A stretch of DNA of 5,139 nt from Acetobacteraceae bacterium (GTDB taxonomy: Bacteria; Pseudomonadota; Alphaproteobacteria; Acetobacterales; Acetobacteraceae), in contig JASHVY010000418.1 in NCBI GenBank assembly GCA_030044345.1, positions 1-5,139 on the forward strand, read 5' to 3'. How positions within the stretch are numbered: position 1 is the stretch's first letter; every line of letters begins with the position of its first letter. The position numbers and the translations under genes were made by a program. This document shows, piece after piece, positions 1 to 4,864 of the stretch. The notes beneath the pieces are model-generated. The model was not told the origin of the DNA and ran no database searches. It worked only from the letters and a program-made list of their open reading frames with translations.

Positions 1-795
1 ATCGTGTTCCAGGATCCCTACGCATCATTGGATCCCCGCTATACGGTGGCGGATTCCATTCGGGAGGCATTGAGGACACATCGAATTTGTGCGCGGAACG
101 AGGAGAGCTCCCATATTCGCGAGGCGCTCGATAAGGTCGGCTTGTCTTCCCACTTCGCAGCATTGTACCCCCGCCAGCTCTCCGGGGGACAGCGCCAGCG
201 TGTCTGCATCGCGCGCGCTCTGGCTGTGCGTCCGGAGGTGCTGTTGGCTGATGAACCGGTCAGCGCCCTCGACGTATCAATTCAAGCCCAGATGATAGAA
301 CTGTTCGATAACCTGCGGCGCCAGGAGAATCTGACGTTTGTGGTCGTCGCCCACGACCTTGCGTTAATCCGACAAGTAAGTGAGCGTGTGATTACGCTCT
401 ATCTCGGTAGGATCGTCGAAGATGCTCCTACAGAGGAGTATGCGGCGCGACCGCTGCATCCTTATTCATTTGTGCTGGCGCAATCGACCCCTGACCCAGA
501 TCAAACTGGATCTTTGCCACCGGTCATCATCACCACAGAGGCGCCGTCTTCAAGCCGCCGTCCTTCAGGATGCTACTTCCATCCACGATGTTTCCGGGCG
601 GAGTCTCGGTGCGCGCGAGAGCACCCGCTGTTGGTACAAAGCGCCCCGCAACACAAGGTTGCTTGCTTCTATCCCCTGACTGACGAGCATTCGATGGAGG
701 CTCAAAGGAGCGACCGCCCGCCTGCTGGGCCGCCGACTAATCGACGGCACGAACGGCCAGCATCTATCAACGCCGGCCAAAATGGAGAGAAATGA
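1..795 (+). CDS. Oligopeptide/dipeptide ABC transporter ATP-binding protein (DppF/OppF type), 5'-truncated by the window
   Basis: This is the cytoplasmic ATPase subunit that powers import of peptides or similar solutes through a periplasmic-binding-protein ABC transporter. The reading frame is already open at base 1 (IVFQDPYASLDPR), so the Walker A half lies upstream of the window and the GTG at base 4 is not the real start. Visible in order are the Q-loop (FQDPYASLDPR), the ABC signature LSGGQRQR (about 178-201), Walker B with catalytic Glu (VLLADEPVSALD, about 238-273), and the H-loop His (VVAHD, His at 352-354). Next comes the oligopeptide-transporter C-terminal region with the cysteine cluster GCYFHPRC...C...HKVAC (about 568-666), typical of Opp/Dpp ATPases. 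All ATPase motifs present are intact. A Pro/Arg-rich tail of roughly 35 residues follows. The stop overlaps the next start (ATGA), which implies translational coupling to the downstream hydrolase-like gene. The family call is firm; OppF versus DppF and the substrate cannot be decided. Confidence 0.93.
   Translation: MVFQDPYASLDPRYTVADSIREALRTHRICARNEESSHIREALDKVGLSSHFAALYPRQLSGGQRQRVCIARALAVRPEVLLADEPVSALDVSIQAQMIELFDNLRRQENLTFVVVAHDLALIRQVSERVITLYLGRIVEDAPTEEYAARPLHPYSFVLAQSTPDPDQTGSLPPVIITTEAPSSSRRPSGCYFHPRCFRAESRCAREHPLLVQSAPQHKVACFYPLTDEHSMEAQRSDRPPAGPPTNRRHERPASINAGQNGEK
784..789 (+). promoter_or_regulatory. Ribosome binding site of the C45-like gene, inside the ABC ATPase gene
   Basis: GGAGAG lies 2 bases upstream of the ATG at 792, close but usable. 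It sits within the last codons of the ABC ATPase gene, and together with the ATGA overlap it supports the 792 start and translational coupling. Confidence 0.5.
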
Positions 796-1694
796 ACGTG
801 TGTACCCTGCTAGGACAGGTAATTAGAGGGGGTTGGTTTTTGGCTAGCACGAGCGACGACCCTTACACGGTTCGTAATCAGCTAGTATGTGACTGTGCGG
901 ATCTCTACCCTTACCTCGCGGTGCGGGTAATGACTAACGATCCAACCCAACGCGTCCCATGGGACCAGATGCTCACTCGTGGCCTGAATGGTGCCGGCCT
1001 TGCTTATACGTACGCTTACGTGCACGAGCAGGGAAACGATGAATTGCCGCCCCAGGCGTGGGCACCAAAGATCCTTAGCCGGGTTGCAACAGTAGAAAAT
1101 GCCATCCAGTTCATGCAGACGCTGGTTGGCCGGATCCTCTCCGGGAATTATCTGTTCTGCGACGCGCAAGGAAGCGCAGCAGCTGTCGAGGTCAGTCGAA
1201 CGGAGATACGGGTCGCTCCGGTGCTAGAGTCGAGCGTCATGCGCGCTAACGTATGGCGAATCCTGCAACAGTCGTCTATCGACGCGTGGGGTGCAGAAAC
1301 CGCGATGCAACGTGCCTCTCGTGCGCAGTTTCTTCTGAGGAATGCGTCCGGGGACATGAGCGGGCTGATGAATGCAATGCGTGACCATATCGACGACTGG
1401 GCAGATGGCAAGCGGCGGTATGGTATCTCGATCTGCAATCACGGTCGGGAGGAGGGGACGATCTCCGCAGAACTGCTGGACTCGAAAGGGCTGCGCCTTT
1501 GGTCCACGTACGGATGGCCATGTGGGCACGCCCGGGGATACGAAAGGCCCATACGCGTTCCGTGGGGACGCTTCATTGGATTCGGAATAACAAAGATCAG
1601 AATGAGCGGAGAGGTGACTACGCTCGACGGCGACGTCACTTCGCTGGGCATTCAACTTGTCGAGGCGGTTGAGGATCGGATTTCGCATATTTAG
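792..1694 (+). CDS. Putative Ntn-hydrolase of the C45 acyltransferase/amidase type (penicillin acyltransferase-like)
   Basis: A 300-residue cytoplasmic protein with no signal peptide or membrane segment visible. Several stretches match the layout of acyl-CoA:6-aminopenicillanate acyltransferase-like (peptidase C45) proteins. These are an N-terminal Cys-Thr pair (MNVCT, Cys4); a glycine-rich segment GLNGAGLAYTYAYVHEQG (64-81) resembling the family's 'NExGLAVT' region; GNYLFCDAQGSAAAVEV (118-134), like 'GNxLLADAxGxAAVVEV'; and SICNHG...TISAELLD...LW..YGWPC (213-244), like the C-terminal 'xICRH...TVxSxxxD...LWxxxGxPC' region. In this fold the Cys becomes an N-terminal nucleophile after removal of preceding residues; here only three precede it. 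The usual 'RNxD' motif after the nucleophile is not obvious; STSDDPY (19-25) occupies that area. The start is fixed by the ATGA overlap with the ABC ATPase gene, and context suggests processing of an imported peptide or amide. TANGO2/NRDE or C69-type relatives are possible alternatives. Substrate unknown. Confidence 0.62.
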   Translation: MNVCTLLGQVIRGGWFLASTSDDPYTVRNQLVCDCADLYPYLAVRVMTNDPTQRVPWDQMLTRGLNGAGLAYTYAYVHEQGNDELPPQAWAPKILSRVATVENAIQFMQTLVGRILSGNYLFCDAQGSAAAVEVSRTEIRVAPVLESSVMRANVWRILQQSSIDAWGAETAMQRASRAQFLLRNASGDMSGLMNAMRDHIDDWADGKRRYGISICNHGREEGTISAELLDSKGLRLWSTYGWPCGHARGYERPIRVPWGRFIGFGITKIRMSGEVTTLDGDVTSLGIQLVEAVEDRISHI

Positions 1695-1965
1695 TCATCC
1701 GTGAAGAATGAGAAAATCTTTGTCGCTGAAAGCATTGTGAGCGGGCGACAGTAGTTGTTATTGCAAGCTGCTTGAATGGCAGGCTCCGCAGCCCCAGCAT
1801 GTTGCTCCGAGCAGGCCCTAAATCTGACAGAACCTCTGCGGCTTCCGAGCCACCATAGAGAAGCAGGAGGATGCGCTGATCGCGGTCGCCAGTGGCAGGC
1901 TTCTTCTGACTGCCGCGTTCCAACTCCTCCCATTGCTTCACGCTGGTAGCCCTGACGATCGGCGC
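1695..1965. other. Gene-poor stretch with mobile-element-like debris
   Basis: No convincing gene is seen on either strand. Minus-strand frames stay open through it, but their translations are low-complexity and lack recognisable motifs. It contains the hairpin at 1721-1750. At 1815-1834 the minus strand reads GGTTCTGTCAGATTTAGG, loosely like an insertion-sequence terminus of the GGxTCTGT type. The stretch joins the hydrolase-like gene to an IS630 remnant and looks like scar tissue from past insertions. Confidence 0.4.
1721..1750 (+). terminator. Possible hairpin downstream of the C45-like gene
   Basis: TGTCGC (1721-1726) and GCGACA (1745-1750) form a perfect 6-bp inverted repeat around an 18-base loop; CGCT/AGCG inside it offers a competing 4-bp stem. 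It lies 26 bases after the stop at 1694. No clean T-run follows (GTAGTTGTTATT), so intrinsic termination is doubtful. Confidence 0.25.
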
Positions 1966-2091
1966 AGCTGCCAGCAGAAATTGGGCTCGCTTGAGGTTGC
2001 GCGCGGCCTGCCGGCCACCACGCAGCATTTCGGTGAGCTGGTCCCGTTCTGCTTGGCTCAACTCGACCCGATACCATAGACTCGTGGGCAC
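1966..2091 (-). pseudogene. Remnant of the N-terminus of an IS630-type transposase
   Basis: Reading leftward from a GTG at 2091, about 42 residues resemble the N-terminal helix-turn-helix lead-in of IS630-family transposases: YRVELSQAERDQLTEML, then GGRQAARNLKRAQFLLAA. That matches the family pattern 'YRVxLSxxERxxLxxLxxxGxxxARxxxRAxILLxA'. After FLLAA (about 1966) the frame stays open, but the expected 'DEAIAxxVxVxxSTVYRTRRRF' helix-turn-helix and the DDE catalytic domain never appear in any minus-strand frame. The rest is therefore deleted or replaced. The GTG start is poor, because its AGGGGG-like sequence abuts the codon. It diverges from the winged-helix gene at 2117 with a 25-base gap. 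Non-functional as a transposase. Confidence 0.6.
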
Positions 2092-2108
2092 CCCCTAACG
2101 ATTGAGGG
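2053..2108 (+). promoter_or_regulatory. Weak candidate promoter and Shine-Dalgarno for the winged-helix gene
   Basis: TTGGCT (2053-2058) and TAGACT (2077-2082), each 4 of 6 to sigma70 consensus, are separated by 18 bases inside the IS630 remnant. GAGGG at 2104-2108 lies 8 bases before the ATG at 2117. That Shine-Dalgarno favours the ATG at 2117 over the out-of-frame ATG at 2110. The promoter is speculative; the ribosome binding site is good. Confidence 0.35.
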
Positions 2109-2116
2109 CATGACAG

Positions 2117-2428
2117 ATGAATCACCACTTCGAGCCGGGTCACGTCCCGCGGCAACCGCTCTTCACGCCGAAGCAGGGGCAGTATCTGGCCTTCATCCAT
2201 GCCTATACGTTGGTGCTCGGCCGCCCACCCGGGCGAGCCGACATACAGCGCTTCTTTCGTGTCACCCCGCCTTCCGTTCATCACATGCTTCTGACCCTCG
2301 AACGCAAAGGTCCGATCCGACGAAAGCCAGGCGTCGCGCGCAGCATTCGAGTACTGGTCAGCCCCGCATCCCTACCGCAGTTACAACCCAGCTTAGCTCA
2401 ACCAGTTAAAACTCCTGTGCACGGGTAA
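2117..2428 (+). CDS. Small LexA-type winged-helix DNA-binding protein
   Basis: A 103-residue protein whose residues 15-81 match the N-terminal DNA-binding domain of LexA. FTPKQGQYLAFIHAY (16-30) is helix 1, GRPPGRADIQRFF (35-47) corresponds to LexA 'GYPPTxREIAxxL', VTPPSVHHMLLTLERKG (49-65) is the recognition helix, and RRKPGVARSIRVLV (68-81) is the wing 'xRxPGxARxIxVL'. There is no S24 autoprotease domain; the remaining 22 residues are Pro/Gln-rich and look disordered. It therefore probably binds DNA without RecA-triggered self-cleavage. Pro66 stands where relatives have Leu ('GLIRR'), a possibly disturbing change at the start of the wing. GAGGG 8 bases upstream of the ATG supports the start. 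It diverges from the IS630 remnant and converges on the ATPase gene with 41 bases between stops; ACGG-GTAA-CCGT (2421-2432) straddles its stop as a 4-bp hairpin. Target unknown. Confidence 0.8.
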   Translation: MNHHFEPGHVPRQPLFTPKQGQYLAFIHAYTLVLGRPPGRADIQRFFRVTPPSVHHMLLTLERKGPIRRKPGVARSIRVLVSPASLPQLQPSLAQPVKTPVHG

Positions 2429-2469
2429 CCGTACAGGTCAAGCCTGCGCCGCTCGTCTCCTAGTCACGA

Positions 2470-4671
2470 TTACGGTCGCGCCGCGTGGCGCGCCTTCTCC
2501 CGCGCCCACGCCGCGAGCGCCTGATCCTCGATTGCTTCAGCGGCCTCTGCAGCACGGCGAAAGCACGAAGCGGAGCCGTACAAGAGACCGAGTCGTGCCC
2601 AAGCCGCGGGAAGTTGCAGCGCACCGACGGCGGGAGTTTCGTCTAGGTCCTTCCCGGCCAGAATCGCTGCCTCGTTGATCGCTGCGCCAGAAAGCCGGCT
2701 CTCGCATCTGCGAAGCCGATCGGTTGCTTCAGGGCGTTGCCACGGCTCGGCGGCGTCGCGCGCGAGCGCCAGAAAGTCACGCGCCACGGACCAGCGGAAA
2801 TGCTGCATGAGCACATTAGCCGCGCGCTCTGCCTCACGATAGATCTCCGCCCGCTCCGCGCTGGAGGGCTGCCGGGCGCGCGCGGTCAGATCGGCGAGGA
2901 TGGAGTCCGCGCTGCCACTCAGCAGCCGCTCAATTGCCTCGCTCAGCCGGCCAGATCGCGGTCGCGGACGGCCGGCAAGCGTGCGGGCGATAAAGAGCTC
3001 GAAGTCCACCCGCTCGAGTTCGATCAGGTGGCGGGCGACTTCGCGGCGATCGCCGTAATCGGCGGTTTCCAGCCGGTCGAGCCAGAGCCCTATCTCGCTT
3101 TCCAGACTGTCGAGCTCGCGTTGGATAGCCTCCCGTTGCCCAGTCCCGCCCCGTGGCAGGGCGCGACGGACCGCGGCGAGCCGAACCCTGGAGAGAAGGC
3201 CTATGCGCGCCGCGATCACCTGATGGAGGTTCAGCGGCGCCTCACCTTCTCCGGCGTAGCCACTTTCCATTGTCCAGGCGGCGAACTGCTCAAGGAAGAG
3301 CGGGTTTCCACCGGAGCGCGCAATGGCGATCGCGGCTACTGAGGCAGAGGGGATTAGCTGCTGGGCGAGATCCTGGAGGGAGGGCACGGGCAGCGGCACG
3401 AGCGTTCGTTCGATCTCCGGTGCGAGCGACTCCAACACCGCGCGTCCGCTCGGACGCGCGAGCAGCAGCACGAGCCTCTCGTGGGCGGTGGTGGATTCGA
3501 GCAGAGCGGAGACGAAGGCAACGCTTTCAGCGTCTGCCCAGTGCAGATCATCGAGCGCCAGAACCTCCGTTCGCTCCACCGCGATGCGATCGAGGATCGC
3601 CACGCATAGCGAAGTGGGATCGCGCGGGTTCGCTGGCAATTCGACAAGTCCAGCTGCAAATTCCGCCATACCCCCGCCGAAGAGGCTAAAGCTTGCGCCA
3701 AGAACACGGAGATCAGGATGGCGGCGGCGCCACTCGCGGATCAGGCGGGTCTTGCCGGAGCCGGCCTCGGCGATCAGCGCCACCCGCAGCGGTGTGATCC
3801 GGCTCGTCTCCAGGCACGAGTCGAGGAAGGCAAGGTCCTGTCCCCGCCCGACGAAGGGGGTGGCGTCCGCGCTCAAGACATGATCTTGAGCCGAGGGACG
3901 CTTGTGGCTGAGGAAGCGATAGCCGTGAGTTTCTTCGCCGTTCAGCAACCGTCGCGGGATACAAACGAAATTCTCGAAATGGCGGTTGGTTTGGTAGGCT
4001 TCCTCGGACGAAAGCAAGAGATCATCGGGTTCAAAATCGAAGAGAGCGTGCGAAGCGGTCAAAAAGACTGTTGGCTCTCCCGCGGCGTCGCGCGGGAGCA
4101 GGTATTGGTCGAGCCAGATCCCGAAGCGGATCCGTCCCCCGAGAATCGCTGCGAGCTGGGGAAGGGCCATGCGCAGGCGCTGTTCGAGCGCGAGCGCGTC
4201 GAGAAATGCCCGGCGCAGGCCTGGCGTGGTCGCGAAGAGCCACCCCTGGCCGGCGATCGGACAGAGCGCGCCGGTAACTTCGCTGCTACTGGCCGGGGCA
4301 CACAAGACCGTTCGCAGTACGGGGGTAGCACGAAAGAGAGCAGCGTCGGGTGGCCGGACCGAAAGAACGCGCAGCACCAGCGCGCTCGCACCGACGAGCA
4401 CCCGGGCATCGGGCCCCGGCGGTATTTCCGTGGAAGCGTTCGCGTGGACCCGCTCGGGGACTATTTGCCATTCCGTCCGCTCTTGCGGCCGATCGCCGAG
4501 CCAACGCACGCAGAGGGGGCAGGATTGGTGCCGCGCGGGCCATTCCCGCCGGCAAGTCTCACAATAGCGGAAAGTATAGGCAACGGCCCGAACGTCGAGG
4601 CGCCGGCCGCCGGCGTCCACGTTCCCTCGCGCGAATGAAGGATCGGCCAACGGATTACGGATTTTGCCCAC
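2470..4671 (-). CDS. STAND/AAA-type ATPase with N-terminal zinc knuckle and a degenerate nucleotide-cyclase-like domain
   Basis: About 733 residues, soluble, no signal peptide or membrane helix. In order: a four-Cys knuckle C37-x2-C40-x10-C51-x2-C54 (4510-4563), zinc-ribbon-like. Then residues ~90-226 (3994-4404), whose pattern follows class III adenylyl cyclases: GQGWLFATTPG for 'GDGVLAxFGAP', the helix ALALEQRLR, IRFGIWLD for 'IRIGIHTG', and LLSSEEAY for 'ILVSEEAY'. The metal-binding Asp pair and the 'NxAAR' segment are missing, so cyclase activity is unlikely. Next the linker FVGRGQDLAFLD, Walker A AEAGSGKT (301-308), Walker B VLALDD with DDLHWAD (370-380), ARPSG (405-409) and GNPLF (455-459), typical of the ATPases fused to cyclases and of STAND regulators. 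The C-terminus is Ala/Arg/Glu-rich, helical, perhaps TPR-like, and shorter than in usual 1000-residue relatives. GTG at 4671 is chosen because GGGAG lies 8 bases upstream; TTG at 4686 (738 residues) lacks a good ribosome site. Role unknown; likely ligand- or protein-sensing regulation. Confidence 0.8.
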   Translation of the reverse strand: MGKIRNPLADPSFARGNVDAGGRRLDVRAVAYTFRYCETCRREWPARHQSCPLCVRWLGDRPQERTEWQIVPERVHANASTEIPPGPDARVLVGASALVLRVLSVRPPDAALFRATPVLRTVLCAPASSSEVTGALCPIAGQGWLFATTPGLRRAFLDALALEQRLRMALPQLAAILGGRIRFGIWLDQYLLPRDAAGEPTVFLTASHALFDFEPDDLLLSSEEAYQTNRHFENFVCIPRRLLNGEETHGYRFLSHKRPSAQDHVLSADATPFVGRGQDLAFLDSCLETSRITPLRVALIAEAGSGKTRLIREWRRRHPDLRVLGASFSLFGGGMAEFAAGLVELPANPRDPTSLCVAILDRIAVERTEVLALDDLHWADAESVAFVSALLESTTAHERLVLLLARPSGRAVLESLAPEIERTLVPLPVPSLQDLAQQLIPSASVAAIAIARSGGNPLFLEQFAAWTMESGYAGEGEAPLNLHQVIAARIGLLSRVRLAAVRRALPRGGTGQREAIQRELDSLESEIGLWLDRLETADYGDRREVARHLIELERVDFELFIARTLAGRPRPRSGRLSEAIERLLSGSADSILADLTARARQPSSAERAEIYREAERAANVLMQHFRWSVARDFLALARDAAEPWQRPEATDRLRRCESRLSGAAINEAAILAGKDLDETPAVGALQLPAAWARLGLLYGSASCFRRAAEAAEAIEDQALAAWAREKARHAARP

Positions 4672-4724
4672 TGCGTCTGCTCCCAAGAAACCGCCAAAAG
4701 GCGCCTCTTTTCTCAGGAGTCATC

Positions 4725-4759
4725 AGCCGTGACAGCGGCTTAAGGGGAACTCCATCCCC
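4725..4759 (-). promoter_or_regulatory. Two tandem hairpins in the leader of the ATPase gene
   Basis: AGCCG-TGACAG-CGGCT (4725-4740) and GGGGA-ACTCCA-TCCCC (4744-4759) are perfect 5-bp stems with 6-base loops, 3 bases apart, between the predicted promoter and the start codon. No U-run follows either, so they are not obvious terminators. They could affect leader stability or translation, or be chance in GC-rich DNA. Confidence 0.3.
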
Positions 4760-4781
4760 AGCAACGAACGTGCCAGAAGAG

Positions 4782-4809
4782 AGTGTAGGACAACGTCACA
4801 AGGCGTCAA
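4782..4809 (-). promoter_or_regulatory. Candidate sigma70-type promoter of the ATPase gene
   Basis: On the minus strand TTGACG (4809-4804; 5 of 6 to consensus) is followed after 16 bases by TACACT (4787-4782; 4 of 6). This would place the transcription start near 4775 and give a leader of about 100 bases before the GTG at 4671. It is the best promoter-like pair between the ATPase gene and the insertion sequence. Confidence 0.5.
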
Positions 4810-4828
4810 GCAAAGGTAGTTGGCGAAT

Positions 4829-4850
4829 ACTGTGTACACAATACTACAGT
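4829..4850. repeat. Palindrome / inverted repeat upstream of the ATPase promoter, adjoining the IS end
   Basis: TGTGTACACA (4831-4840) is a perfect 10-bp palindrome, and ACTGT (4829-4833) with ACAGT (4846-4850) forms a wider inverted repeat. It lies about 20 bases upstream of the -35 box, an activator- or operator-like position, and is cut off at once by the IS end at 4851. The last 8 bases (ACTACAGT, 4843-4850) would be the target duplication if the IS inserted here by simple transposition. Confidence 0.35.
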
Positions 4851-4864
4851 GGGCTCTGATGCAA
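4838..4864 (-). promoter_or_regulatory. Possible hybrid promoter spanning the IS6-type end
   Basis: Minus-strand TTGCAT (4864-4859), inside the IS terminal repeat, faces outward toward the ATPase gene. TATTGT (4843-4838), in flanking DNA, follows after 15 bases (4 of 6 to consensus). Outward -35 boxes in terminal repeats that form hybrid promoters are established for IS6-family elements such as IS26 and IS257. The short spacer makes this one weak. Confidence 0.3.

Noticed and set aside
1224..1688. A 154-codon minus-strand open frame within the C45-like gene
   Set aside because: Shadow of the + strand gene, which has family-like motifs, a ribosome site and operon context.
1691..2284. A 197-codon minus-strand open frame covering the IS630 remnant and part of the winged-helix gene
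   Set aside because: Different frame from the IS630-like residues, and it runs through the well-supported LexA-type gene; no recognisable motif.
2421..2432. ACGG-GTAA-CCGT hairpin at the stop of the winged-helix gene as a bidirectional terminator
   Set aside because: Only a 4-bp stem with no flanking T or A run; too weak to call.
2737..3689. Overlapping + strand open frames of 178-201 codons
   Set aside because: Same antisense effect; translations are Arg/Ala-rich and motif-free.
3718..4638. A 306-codon open frame on the + strand opposite the ATPase gene
   Set aside because: Antisense shadow of GC-rich coding DNA; no domain-like pattern, whereas the minus strand carries Walker A, Walker B and the Cys knuckle.
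4684..4686. TTG at 4686 as the start of the ATPase gene
   Set aside because: Gives a slightly longer frame but has no good Shine-Dalgarno; the GTG at 4671 has GGGAG 8 bases upstream. Not excluded.
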